64,000 bases of DNA from Hydrotaea diabolus. Taxonomy: Eukaryota > Arthropoda > Insecta > Diptera > Muscidae. A model generated the notes under the pieces. It was not told where the DNA came from. It did not search any database and was given only the letters and a program-made list of their open reading frames with translations. Position numbers and translations under genes: made by a program. Where the stretch lies: NCBI GenBank assembly GCA_963513945.1, contig OY740716.1, positions 229,305,157 to 229,369,156 on the forward strand, in the 5' to 3' direction. Position 1 is the stretch's first letter. Each line of letters begins with the position of its first letter. This document shows positions 33,685-44,484 of the stretch, piece after piece.

Positions 33685-35411
33685 GGGTTACTTGTGCTGG
33701 TAGTGCCGTTTAAACCAATACACCATGTCGAGTAGGAACACTAAAAGTTTATCTGCAGCCCGTTTTCCATCGCTCGGCAGAAAGTGCAGTTAGCAGCATC
33801 CTTGAATTTTTATTTCGGCCTAATTGGTAAATTGTAGTGGCTCTTCATAGAGTAACGAGTTGACTGTGGTTAAATCAATCGCAGATGCTCTTTCCGCCCG
33901 TCCCACTTAATTCGCAGACAAAATCCCGAGCGAACAAGGTTTAGATTCGATCTGCCTGAAGACGTTTATATGTTGGTTCGATGTTTCCTATTTCCTAATC
34001 TCAAAGAAGAAGAATATTTTGTAAACACTATTCGTATCTATAAGTGAAACTGTTTTTCTGTTTAAGCTTTGTTGTCGTGTGAAGCGGAAACGGAAGCATG
34101 TGAATCTTAATTTCAAAGTAATTGCAGGTTTTGGGGGATTTCTTTCTTGAGATTTATGCATATTTTATGGCTTTCAAACGGAGATCTACAATTTATGTGC
34201 GTATCTGTTTGATGTACATATATACGATATATACAGACATATAAAGTACTCACATGTAATTAAATGCCCCTTTTTTTGGTGGATTATTTTTGGGTTGGCT
34301 GCTGTTTTGTTTGTGTCGGTTTCTATTTCGTTTTTGTTTTGTGTTGTTCACATGACAAGCGTGTTTTATGTACGGTTTTTATTTCAAATATTTACAGACC
34401 GCCAAAAAAAAGTGAAATAAAATTAAAATTATTTGTTTTGTATGTTGGTCATTTGTCTTGCTTTGGCAAGCGGAGACCAGTTATTATCTTCACTATAAGT
34501 AAAGATTAGTCATCCAGCTGTCTTCGGTACAGACTTGAGATAGGTGCATGTCCAAGAAGCAGAATAACGAGATGCGTGCTACTGCGATGAGCTTGAAAAA
34601 AGCTAGAGAAACAAAAACATAATCTGGATCATATTTCCGAAAGTCCCCACCTCCAGAGATGAGGAAATTGTCCACTTTCTTGACAAAAAAAATTAAACAT
34701 CGCATGAAATCTAAGAGAAAATCACTTGTGTTTGTTAGTAGCATCACAACGTCTACACAGCAGCTTAACTTCAGCCCAACTTCAAATCACGGTACGGCAA
34801 TTAAGGCGCTGTACTCATATCTAGGAAATTATATTTCGTTTAATGTGAATCTAAAAAGAATCGACTATAAAAACCACCTGTGTTTTTGTTGTTCTTGTGC
34901 TAAATTAAATATAATCTCTATAAAATTATTGGGTACAGTAGCTACAATGTATGGCTGCTGTTAGGCAATCTCTACTATTTTTTTTGTTTCTTACAAAAAA
35001 GTTAATATAAAATGCTTGATAGTTTTTGCTTTTACAATGTTTTATTGAAAACATTCTATTTCATATTAGTGTTTGAAAAGATCGATCAATGCTTTGTCTG
35101 GTTGTTTATATTAGACTGGTTAACTTTAAACGAGAGACTTAAAAAAAGTTGCGGAAAATTTTAAATGGTTAAAAATAAATCCATAGTATGGGTTTCCGTA
35201 GTTTCCTAAACATCTGACTATAGATCACAACAGGAATTCTCTTGTGTACTCAGTGGTCGGGACCTTCAATTTTACCAATTCAACGCTCTCGTGCTATTAT
35301 GGGACAAACGTCTATTTCTATTCTTTCGGAATCGGAAATCAATGTTGTTCTATCTCTTTTGGTTTTTTAGATACAGAGATACTGTCTAAAAAATATATTT
35401 ATTTAACCTTT
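33685..35411. other. Unassigned sequence
   Basis: No gene or repeat recognised over about 1.7 kb. Open frames of up to about 100 codons here (for example 34659-34964) show no recognisable domain. Confidence 0.4.
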
Positions 35412-35719
35412 ATGCATCTTATAGGTATGTATATCTTGATAAATCCACTTTAATACTTTAATTATTATTAACCTTAAAAACTACACTGAAACAAAAACTG
35501 CACTGAACATCAAATTGTGAATTTTGTGAAGTGAATGTTATTCTAGGTATTAAACTCTTTGGAATTGGACTTTAAAGGGCCATCAGTAGAATATTATCGG
35601 GATTTTCAGTATTAATAAGAAAAGTTTGTATTGATTGGTGGAAATGGAAATATTAATATGTTTACATGGAAGAGAATATTTTTAAAGAAATGAATATTCT
35701 GAACACAATTTATGCTGTA

Positions 35720-36379
35720 TCCGCTATAATGGCCACACATAAAAAGCAGGATATTGCATCTATGAATCTAGGTGTACATCTCAGACGAGTAGAATCTTGG
35801 CTCTCTGACTGGAGAATAAAAGTCAATGAGGCTAAATGCACACAGGTAACTTTCACACTGAATTTTAGCACTTGTCCGACATTGAAATTAAACAATATCC
35901 CTTTTTCTCAATCTGATCATGTTTCATACCTTGGAATCCTCCTGGATCGCCGACTCACCTGGAGAAGTCATATCGAAGCCAAGAAAACTCAACTGAAACT
36001 TAAGGTCCATCAACTTCACTGGCTCCTAAACGCGAACTCAAAACTAAGCCTTGAATATAAGGTCCTGCTATACAACAGTGCAATCAAACCTATCTGGTTA
36101 TACGGTGCCCAGCTATGGGGCAAAGCAAGCTCGAGCAATCTCGACAAAATCCAAAGAGTCCAATCGAAGACATTGCGGCTTATTACCGGTGCCCCTTGGT
36201 ATATGAGGAATGAAAATATCCACCGAGACTTGAAAATACCTCTCGTTAAAGAGGCAATTCAAAAAATCAATATAAAGCACAAAGAAAAGCTCGAACGTCA
36301 TGATAACATACTTGCTAGACAATTATTGTGCAGTCCCAGATCTTTAAGACTTCGGAGAAACGAACGCCGTGTTTTCTAA
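35720..36379 (+). pseudogene. LINE reverse transcriptase C-terminal part, uninterrupted
   Basis: About 219 codons without a stop, from the truncation point to TAA at 36377-36379. It begins with MATHKKQDIASMNLGVHLR (the helix after the lost YADD motif), then VESWLSDWRIKVNEAKCTQV, SYLGILLDRRLTWRSHI, SAIKPIWLYGAQLWGKAS, QRVQSKTLRLITGAPWYMRN and a basic tail. This order is the RT thumb and C-terminus of jockey-clade elements. No endonuclease, no ORF1 and no catalytic Asp pair. The intact frame and the perfect target duplication indicate a recent insertion. Confidence 0.9.
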
Positions 36380-36960
36380 TCTTCATCCGTAACAGTAATC
36401 GCGAACACACGCGCCCGAAAGAATGTGTAGAATCCTTTTCTACGTCACGTGGCTTAAACGCTCTTATACGTGATCTTTAAAACAGTCAATATCAATCGCG
36501 GACGAACACTCAAAAAAGACTGTGTAGAATCATTCATTCTACGTCACGTGGCTTAAATGCTCTCATACGTGATCCTTAAAACAGTCAACGCGAAAAACCT
36601 ACAAAACCCAAATTACGCCGTCCACTCTGCTATTCTAGAGTTATCCGTTATACATACATAACTAGAGTTCTTCACTCTACATAATATCGCGAACACTCTG
36701 TAAATGACTGTAAGGGTCCTCTGGACCTTTATCACGAGGTTTAAGCCAAACCAGGTTTAAAATCCTCACGTGTGATCCATACCAGTTATATACTATTTTG
36801 ACCAAATTAATTAAAATTCCTGCCAATTAGCAGAGACCCACATTACAAGAAATCCATACTAGGATTCATTATTGAATTATACTTAAGATTCGTATACTTA
36901 TTGTTAGGCTCCTTTGGAGCAGATTCAATAATTCAAATAAAGCTTATATAAAAAAAAAAA
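35720..36960 (+). mobile_element. Jockey-type LINE, 5'-truncated, with 13-bp target duplication
   Basis: A 1.24-kb 3' end of a non-LTR retrotransposon ends in a poly(A) run at 36950-36960. It is flanked by identical aatttatgctgta at 35707-35719 and 36961-36973. The 5' truncation falls just after the catalytic YADD box. The 3' UTR (36380-36949) contains a 97-bp-offset internal duplication (tctacgtcacgtggcttaaa at about 36440 and 36537). Fragments of the same UTR recur at 41275-43293. Confidence 0.92.
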
Positions 36961-37115
36961 AATTTATGCTGTAGATTTAAGTTCCAAACTATTCAATGTG
37001 TTCTACATTATACTTACAAATAAAAATTTATTTAAGGCTGCGATCATGCATCTTATAGGTATGTATATCTTGATAAATCCACTTTAATACTTTAATTATT
37101 ATTAACCTTAAAAAC

Positions 37116-37640
37116 TACACTGAAATAATTCTGTTCGTAAAATTCAAGAAATATTTTTATATACATTTATTACCTAATTTGTCTTATTTTTTCAGCAAAA
37201 AAAAAACTTTTCATAAGAAATATGAAACAAAAATCATAAAAATTACAAAATCGAGTTGATGATAAAAATTAGCGAATTTTATGAAATAAAATTGTTTTAT
37301 TTAGCTCGTTTGTTTTATTTCGGTCTGTTGCTTTTACACATTGAACAGGGATTAACCGGCTCAGGACCTCTTGCTTCTATATTTAAATAGAAGATAATTA
37401 GAAGACTTTTGTGGCTGCCAGCCCCGAAAATCAATGTCACTTTGCCATTTTGTTAAAAACTTGTCTTCTATTTAAATATACTCGTAGAAGCAAGAGGTCT
37501 AGAGCCGGTTAAATTGTTTCATTTTTTAACGATTTTATTAATATTTTTTTATAAAAACATTTCATGCGTTTTATGATTTAGTTGTCTGTTTTATTTGAAA
37601 CTACTCGTAGTTGAACCCGACCCGCTTTGCTGGTCCTAAA
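37116..37640. repeat. Partial copy of element U carrying foldback repeat T
   Basis: 37116-37320 matches the left end of element U (cactgaaataattctgttcg; 'aatttgtcttattttttca'). 37351-37514 is a palindromic version of repeat T: ttaaccggctcaggacctct at the left and the complement of aggtctagagccggttaa at the right. Confidence 0.6.
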
Positions 37641-37776
37641 AACTAATGTCACGCATTTATTTATGGATTCATTTTGAGTTATTGTAAGTGCATGCTGAAC
37701 CGGTGACGGCATTAGCATAAATTGGAACGGAAAGTCGTCTGAATCAGTTCGCCCACGTCTTCATCAAAACATAATT

Positions 37777-38105
37777 ACGTGTGTATCATACTATGGTTGT
37801 AGTGATCATAGCAAGGTTGAGTGTGAATCATACTATGGTTGTGGGGATCATAGTATGGTTATATGTGAATCATACTATTTTTGTAAGGATTATAGTATGG
37901 TTGTGGAGATTATAGTATGGTATGGTACTATTATTGTGAGGATCATAGTATTGTTTTAGATATCATAGTATGGTTAAGTGTGAATCATATTATGGTTGTG
38001 GGAATCATAGTATGTTTATATGCGAATCATACTATTGTTGTAAGGATTATAGTATGGTTGTATTTGAATCATACTATTGTTGTGAGGATCATAATATTGA
38101 TCCTC
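37777..38105 (+). repeat. Element S repeat array, copy 2
   Basis: Array of about 40-bp bipartite units, gtgaatcatactatggttgt then ggggatcatagtatggtt, like 8925-9180 and 58690-58900. It abuts the mariner at 38147. Terminal repeats of element S were not found here. Confidence 0.7.
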
Positions 38106-38336
38106 TTCAAATATGTTTTAATTCGTGAAAATAAAAAATGAGAGTAGTACGAGGGTTGCTACATATATTTTGGGCCTACTATATTTGGGCAACACTAAGT
38201 TTTGCCTGGCGCCATCTGACATTTCCATTGGAAAGTTTGACATTTTGTTTTAGCATAAACTTACTCGGAACGTTTTGTGGTACGATCATCATTTGTGTTG
38301 TTTACAGTGACTTGAAAAAATCGATTTTGGAAAAAA

Positions 38337-38741
38337 ATGGAATTAACTCGTGAACATTTTCGTGCGATCATTTTTCACAACTTTCGACGTGCATCATCAC
38401 GACAAGAGTGCATCGATGAACTTAAATCTTTGTATGGTGATGAAGCACCGTCCTATGGCACTGTGAAAAACTGCTTTAATGAATTCAATCGTGGACGATG
38501 CTCGCTCAAAGGCGAACGTCGTGAAGGTCGTCCAAAAACGGCCGTTGTGCCAGAGAACATTGCTGCCGTGCGTGAACTGATAATGCAAGATCGTCATGTG
38601 ATATATCATGAGATAGAGACATCCTTGGGCATTTCTTCCACCAGCATACATTCGATATTGCATGAACACCTGGCCGTAAAAAAGGTTTGTTTTCGTTGGA
38701 TCCCATACAATTTGACAATTGCTCAAAAAATGCTCGTCTAG
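38337..38741 (+). pseudogene. Mariner transposase N-terminus (family A copy 5)
   Basis: 134 codons from ATG 38337. MELTREHFRAIIFHNFRRA opens the first HTH; SYGTVKNCFNEFNRGRCSLK, then IAAVRELIMQDRHVIYHEIE, TSLGISSTSIHSILHEHLAV and RWIPYNLTIAQK follow. The frame then hits the internal deletion and stops. This N-terminal stretch is the least damaged of the six family A copies and defines the start for the others. The whole catalytic core before the second Asp is missing. Confidence 0.88.
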
Positions 38742-38854
38742 GAGGTCAATTCTGAGTGGTACACCACAATTTGTTTGCCTGAAGTCGTCGGAGAAATTCG
38801 AAAAAGTAACAAGAGAAGACGATTCATTGTGCACCATGACAATGCGAGCTCTTA

Positions 38855-39361
38855 TAGGCTGTTTCCACTACGGTCGCGAAAACGTCCGCTTCCACGATTT
38901 ATCGAAAATTTTTAATGGTGTTTCCATTGTGTTTTGCGTCCACATTTGCGTTCAAACAGCTGTTTGTGTTTATTTGTTTGTTTTTTTGCAGTGCGAAAAA
39001 TTTTAATAATTTTGTGTTGTGACATTATCATGGAGTTAAATGATATTATTTTGCTAACCGCAGTGGAAAATGAGGATCAAATGGTATTGCGCCTTATGGA
39101 AATGTGCAGTAGCAGCAGCGCTTTATGTTTATGCTGATAAACAGCTGTTTTAATAGGGATGTGCAATTTGTGGTGTTGCCATTAATAGGTATGGGTGGGT
39201 TTCGATTGCAAAAATAATCGAATTTATAGTAAACGCGACTTATCGAAAAACGCGTCCAATTTAAACGCGACTTTTTCCCATACCTAACTGCCTATGTTTT
39301 TTGTATAAACTTTAACGCGCGTTTGTTGATTTTTGGACGCGACCGTAGTGGAAACAGCCTA
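38855..39361. mobile_element. PIF/Harbinger-like MITE, 507 bp, TTA duplication
   Basis: Near-perfect inverted repeats of at least 24 bp: taggctgtttccactacggt... at 38855 and its complement ending at 39361. The flanks are TTA at 38852-38854 and 39362-39364. Other family A copies read straight through this point (gagctct-acacatcggct), confirming a clean insertion. TTA duplication is the hallmark of PIF/Harbinger. The interior has a short ATG frame (39031: MELNDIILLTAVENEDQM...) that may be the start of a lost transposase gene. Confidence 0.85.
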
Positions 39362-39697
39362 TTACACATCGGCTCAAACCAGCACCTTTTTGACCGGAAA
39401 AAACATCGAATTGATGGGTCATCCGCCGTACAGCCCTGACTTGGCACCCAATGATTTCTTTTTATTTCCGCACATCAAGAAAAAAATGCGTATTCAATAA
39501 TTTTCGTCGCCAGAAAATGATGTTGATGCGTTCAAAAACCGTGTTTTGGAGGTGTCTCAATCGCAGTGGAAAAAGTGCGACAATTGGTTTGAACGCATGC
39601 AAAAGTGTATAAATCATGCTGGAGAATGCTTTGAAAAACAATAAAACCATTTTTGATGATAAATATTCGCATTTTTATTATTAGGCCAGAAATATAT

Positions 39698-40624
39698 ATA
39701 GATGCATGTATTTAATAGAACAGAATTAAAAAGAAAAAAAATTACAAAATTACAAAAATATCCTAGCGATACTTTTAGTAGAAACTATCCAAAATATCGA
39801 ATGGGAAAACTGTCTATAGCGCAGATTAGGGAGTTTTTTATTCTTTAATTTTTAATTCACGATTTGCAACATATACAAAAGCATGTTCATTTGTTTTTGT
39901 ATTTCCAATGAAATATCTTGTAGATTCCTGATGATGTTCTTCAAAGAGGAACGAAATATCGAATAAAGAGAAAAATATAACAAAAAATAATAACCTTGGC
40001 CTCGAGCTCGATATAATAATTATTTAGTAAAATTTAATATAAAGGCCGAATACAAAATTTAAAATTACGTTATACAAAAGCTGTTTGATATGAAAACCTC
40101 CAAATAAATGCAAGTTATCGCGAACTTACGCGTGGTTTTGTCATTAAATGTGATGGGCATTGTGCTTTGAAAATGTAAAATTGAGTCAAAAAAGTAAAAA
40201 TAGTAAAATTGAGTAAAAAGAGACCCAACCCGAAAAATAAGACTCCTAAGACCAAGGGTACTGCCGCCGGGTTGCTGGTCTACTTTTCCCCGCCATATCA
40301 TACCAACCTTATATCAGAAGTTTCAACCACCGGAATTGACTTGTCGACACACAATCAGTGCTGTATTGCTCAAGTTTCCAATTAAGCGGCAATTGTTGGA
40401 GACTATATTCAGCTAAAGTTGTAAATGTTCACAGATGACTTTAAGTATTGGCCAACCGAACGGTTATTAAAAAGATTCGTTAAACATTAAATATTGTTGG
40501 CACCGTGGCTTTAGACATTTATCAATCGATTCGTTATCGCTTTAAGAGTGGAAATTATATATTTGTTGTGCAGATTTTTTCAGTACCATACGTTCAACAA
40601 GAACGTGTTCATAGTGAAAGACCA
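39698..40624. other. Unassigned sequence left of repeat Y copy 2
   Basis: No gene recognised. 40505-40690 has a 61-codon open frame without a known domain. Confidence 0.35.
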
Positions 40625-40910
40625 TCAAATTGTGAATTTTGTGAAGTGAATTTTATACTAGATATTAAACTCTTTGGAATTGGACTTTAAAGGGCCATCA
40701 GTAAAATATTATCGGCATTTTCAGTATTAATAAGAAAAGTTTGTATTGATTGGTGGAAATGGAAATAATAATATGTTTACATGGAAGAGAACATTTTTAA
40801 AGAAATGAATATTCTGAACGTAATTTATGCTGTAGATTTAAGTTCCAAACTTTTCAATGTGTTCTGCATTATACTTACAAATTAAAATTTACTTAAGGCT
40901 GCGATCAGCT
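40625..40910 (+). repeat. Dispersed repeat Y, copy 2 (unfilled site)
   Basis: Uninterrupted counterpart of 35509-37041. It reads gtaatttatgctgtagattt across the point where the other copy holds the LINE. Confidence 0.8.
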
Positions 40911-41061
40911 GTACCATTAGTGACGATTTTTTGTCGTTTTGGCGATTTTCTGTGAAAATTTTCCCCAATGACTATTGACAATTTTTGGTTCAATTCCGCT
41001 TTTATTTGGACTATTTTCTTTAAAATTTAAGAAAAACTCAGTATCCAATTAAAAACAGATT

Positions 41062-41150
41062 TAGGGTAAAATTTTATATTTAAATCGGCTGGTAAAACAG
41101 GTCTGATATTTTTTCAAATTTCTGGTTTTATTGGTTATACTCGTATATCA
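41062..41150. mobile_element. Solo end of a DD41D mariner (family B)
   Basis: tagggtaaaattttatattt, aaatcggctggtaaaa and ttttcaaatttctggtttta match the terminal 80 bp of the family B elements. No coding part is attached. Confidence 0.6.
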
Positions 41151-41378
41151 TTTAATAATTTCCAGAGAAGTTTATGCTGCTGCAGAGTACAAATTAAGTT
41201 CCTATTTTTCCTTGCTATGTGAATAGTATTTTACTTACATAATAACCACAATATCACATTAGGGAACAAGAAGAAACTCTGTAAATGACAGTGAAGGTCC
41301 TCTGGCCCTTCATCGCGAGGTTAAGGCTAAACCAGACTTAAAATTCTCAGACATGTGATCTATAGCAGTTATATAGCC

Positions 41379-42192
41379 TAGACAGACAGCAGCCTTAATA
41401 AGCATTAGCAGACTTAATGCAAATGAACTCTCCTTCCAAACTGTATTAACTCTGACGTAAATGCACAAAATTAAACTGCATTTAGGTAATACAGTCTGGC
41501 CACACTGTTACAAGTTATCACAAACAACCGCTGTACTCACAATCAGCGGCTGTTATCAATTTGAAAATGTATAACAATTTCACCATCGATGCTGCGTCCT
41601 ACACCCAATAAGCCAGCAACAGTCCTAAAATTCGCTGACAATCCCTATGCAAACAATGCTATTGCCACTCTCTTCTCGAGTGGAATACAAAACCTCATAT
41701 TGGAGTTCCATCTCTAAATATTTTTAAATCTTTTTGTACACTTTTTGGAAAGCCTTCCTGCTGAGCCGAAAGTTTTCCTTCAATCTGTTATCGTCCATCG
41801 TAAGCACGTCGTACTGCCAAAAAGTGATGTTACGGTCCTTTCAAAAATTCTCCATATGAATTATATCCTCCACGAAAATATTTTACCTACAAATTTTCAA
41901 AATTGCCTTGCTTTTTTTTTGAGAGTGTCCCAACTTGTTCAGATTTATGGCTATGGCATGGTAGTAGGTGTACAATTTTTACATTGTGGGCAAAATAATT
42001 TTAGCTTTCTTTAATTTCTAATCGTTATTTCTTTTATCCATTTTGCATCGAAGTAAATAGCAAAAACAATTTTTGACAAAAAATTGTTTACAATCAAGCA
42101 ACTATTTACTGCCGATACTGTCGTCTGTTACCATAAAATTTTAATTTGCATTAGTGAATTTATTAATTCAAATTAACTATGTCGTCTGTCTA
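41379..42192 (-). mobile_element. Harbinger-like element W, copy 2
   Basis: The ends tagacagacagcagcc (41379) and gtcgtctgtcta (42192) are inverted. Aligned with the unfilled LINE UTR (ttatatactattt), the flanks retain ttatata on the left and ttactattt on the right, compatible with a 3-bp TWA duplication. The end segments match element W copy 1. The middle encodes a transposase remnant on the minus strand. Confidence 0.7.
41577..41800 (-). pseudogene. PIF/Harbinger transposase fragment
   Basis: Minus strand from about 41800: MDDNRLKENFRLSRKAFQKV. After a frameshift and a stop it continues NMRFCIPLEKRVAIALFA, then after another stop FRTVAGLLGVGRSIDGEIV. This is the conserved N-terminal helix-turn-helix order of PIF/Harbinger (HARBI1-like) transposases: an IPLEKRVAIAL core, then a (Y/F)RT(I/V)A-LFGVG(K/R)S turn. 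The DDE catalytic part is absent. It assigns element W to this superfamily. Confidence 0.7.
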
Positions 42193-42258
42193 CACTTATT
42201 TACTATTTCAAACAAACTAATGCAAATCCTGCCAACTATACCCAGAGAACCACATTTA

Positions 42259-43240
42259 CAGGGTGTCCGTCGGGAAGGTATACTACTTTGTTTGTTTTTA
42301 ATTTTTGATTAAATGAAAGAGAGCGGATCATATATTGATAAATGTTTTATTTCATGTCGGCAATTATGTATGGAATACAATATCAGATAAATGTCCGCCT
42401 CTGTTAGCCTCACTAATTCTTGAGCACATTTTTCATTACATTCTCACACATTTCACGCGGTATTTCATTTATTTCAGCACGAATATTTTGTTTGAGTTGC
42501 TCATGCATTTGTGGGTTGTTTGCATAAACCTTCCTTTTCAGATATCCCCACAATGGTTCCTCCTGACCAAATTGCACACCAGACTGTCACTTTTAATGAA
42601 TGCGAAGGTGACTGATGAATAATTTGACGGTTTTCCATTGCCCAGAACCGACTATTCTATTAATTTACATTTCCATTCAAATGAAAATGTGCCTCGTCAC
42701 TCATGATTTTGTCATAAAAATCGGGGTTGTCATGGGAGAGCTGTAACATTCTATTGGAATATGTACGGCGGTGTAAATAGTCTTGTGGAAGAAGCTCTAG
42801 AATCTTAAATGCAAACAAATGCAAATCCTTGTGTGGCCAAAGCTCCTGAGCACGGCGTCGAATTGAGGTTGATGGATTGTTTTGAACACTTTCTTGAGCA
42901 GCAGTAATGTTTTCAGCCGATCTTGCAGTAAGCTGTGGTCCATGCTTGAGCCTATTAGCTACAGACCCTCTTTCTTCGAAATCATTCACTATACGATAAA
43001 TAGTGAGTTTTGTTGGCACATTGTTTCTCCCAAAAATTTCACGTAATTTTCTCATCGTCACAGTAATAGATGATTTTGATAAAATGTTTTAACGATTAAA
43101 ACAAGTTGGTTTATCCAATATTTTTCCATAATAAATTCGCCACGTCTCTACTACACAACTGCCAAATATGAACTGTCAAGACTAATGTTTACCAAAATGG
43201 CGACAAAAATAAGAAGTATACCTTCCCGGCGGACTGCCTG
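42259..43240 (-). mobile_element. Mariner-type element (B6), 982 bp, TA duplication
   Basis: The ends cagggtgtccgtcgggaagg (42259) and ccttcccggcggactgcctg (43240) are inverted repeats of about 28 bp, flanked by TA (42257-42258, 43241-43242). A single shortened transposase frame lies inside on the minus strand. Inserted in LINE UTR sequence, with the UTR continuing on both sides. Confidence 0.88.
42660..43061 (-). pseudogene. Mariner-type transposase, internally deleted (B6)
   Basis: 133 codons from 43061. The HTH region includes VPTKLTIYRIVNDFEERGSV, SAENITAAQESVQNNPSTSI and RRRAQEL. LLPQDYLHRRTYSNRMLQL and NPDFYDKIMSDEAHFHLNG (first catalytic Asp) follow, and the frame ends at NVN. The rest of the catalytic domain is missing, and a short gap in KI-MSDE (expected KIIFSDE) suggests a small deletion. 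Related to, but distinct from, the DD41D copies in the window. Confidence 0.82.
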
Positions 43241-43297
43241 TATTGTTAAAGTTTCGTACAAATATTTTTAAGCTGAGTAGATTCAATAAAACATATG

Positions 43298-43443
43298 TGA
43301 CCCGGCCTATGAAAAGGTGGCTTATGACTTATGAAAAAAATTAATTAAAATTAAAAAATTATATTAATTAAATTAAAAAAATAACAGCTGTTTCTCGCAA
43401 TTTCTTTTTTAAGTCATAAGCCACCTTTTCACAGGCCGGGTCA
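43298..43443. mobile_element. Tiny foldback MITE, about 146 bp
   Basis: gtgacccggcctatgaaaag extends through gtggcttatgactta and is mirrored by taagtcataagccacctttt to ggccgggtcac. The arms are about 34 bp, around an AT-only loop. Flanked by atat on both sides. Non-coding. Confidence 0.8.
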
Positions 43444-43447
43444 CATA

Positions 43448-44480
43448 TATCAAAAAATCGAGAAGTTATTTTGAATATGTCGCACACTTCTTTTAACTTA
43501 TAAATAAAAAAAAGTTTTTGCACACTCCAAATGATATCAAATTTTTTTTTACTGCTCCGTTAAAAAGTGAAGTTTGTTGACCCTAAATTTGCAAAGTATT
43601 CACTCAATTATAGACGAATAAATCTCAAGTTGACCACATTCGAAATGATAACATTTGTCATCTAGTTTAGTTTTTATGAACATTTAACACATTTGGATTT
43701 ATTGTACATTTGTTGAGCGGCCGTTGAAACACAATTCTGTGTTTTTTGTACAAATTGAAAGCATTTTCGAATTCCTAACTTTAAAATCTATGCAAATATA
43801 AAAAACCAAAAATATGTTAACAATAAACGCTTTCTTTCTTTTCTTAAGAAGTTCGATAGAGATCGATTAATGAAGAAAGAAGACTTGTTAATTTAAGACT
43901 ACACGTGAACATTTTTTTGCACAGCGAATAAGAACGAAGAATCCAACCCATTATTATAATTCATTGTGATTTTGTTATTAAAATTAGTACCGGTTCTTAA
44001 AAAATTTGGCAAAACACACAAAAAATGCCAGACTAAATAATACGATGTGTGTTGTTAACAGAAATTTCGTATTCTGCTTTTGAGATTAAATTTATTGCCA
44101 TTTTTGGCATAACAAAGCTTGAAGATAAAACAGAATTTACTTTTGACTTTTTTGCCAAGTCATGCTGATCAGATCGTCTTTTAAATTTAGCAAAAATTAT
44201 GAGGTAAATTCTAAGCTTTCGAAGGCAAAGTGTAATTGAATTTCTAAACAGTTTGAGTTAAATCGACTGATACGATTTAAGTAGTCTTCTGATATTTTGG
44301 TTGTATAACAACGAAAAATCAAATACGAAAATATTTACTTTAAATGAATTGTTCCGTCCATCAACTACCGTCAGTGTTGCCATTAGAAACATATATTCCG
44401 ACTATTTCTAAATAGCCGACCCAAATTGTAAAATAAATGAAAATGCAATTAAACCTAAAAAAAACACAATATTACTATTT
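43448..44480. other. Unassigned sequence
   Basis: No gene recognised. Confidence 0.35.
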
Positions 44481-44484
44481 CAAC

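Larger units (their letters stand above)
35509..37041 (+). repeat. Dispersed repeat Y, copy 1, interrupted by a LINE
   Basis: 35509-35719 plus 36961-37041 together match 40625-40910 (catcaaattgtgaattttgt to aaggctgcgatca). The second copy is uninterrupted and gives the empty site for the LINE. Non-coding; class unknown. Confidence 0.8.
35412..37125. repeat. Perfect 80-bp direct repeats around a composite insert
   Basis: 35412-35491 and 37046-37125 (offset 1634) are identical over 80 bp, from atgcatcttataggtatgta to ctacactgaaa. Between them lies repeat Y (35509-37041), itself interrupted by a LINE. Confidence 0.85.
38147..39697 (+). mobile_element. DD34D mariner, family A copy 5, deleted and interrupted
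   Basis: The left end ta|cgagggttgctacata is at 38147. The right end is less clear (ttattaggccagaaatatat, near 39697). It carries the 5' UTR and the transposase N-terminus; a large internal deletion then joins codon ~130 (at about 38740) to the region before the second catalytic Asp. A 507-bp TIR element (38855-39361) sits next to the HHDNA(S)S region. The C-terminus follows (GHPPYSPDLAPNDFFLF retained, 39415-39475). Not functional. Confidence 0.87.
41275..43293 (+). mobile_element. LINE 3' UTR fragment split by two DNA transposons
   Basis: Three segments, 41275-41376, 42195-42258 and 43243-43293, are collinear with the UTR of the LINE at 36690-36940. The matches are 'ctctgtaaatgac(a/t)gt' with 'cctctgg', 'tactattt...cctgccaa', and 'gagca/gagtagattcaat'. 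A Harbinger-like element and a mariner occupy the two gaps. Confidence 0.75.

Noticed and set aside
34264..34964. Possible exons in the 34.2-35.0 kb region
   Set aside because: Open frames of 81-101 codons lack any familiar motif or paired splice sites.
41745..42014. 89-codon plus-strand frame
   Set aside because: It is antisense to the Harbinger-type transposase remnant and carries no recognisable domain.
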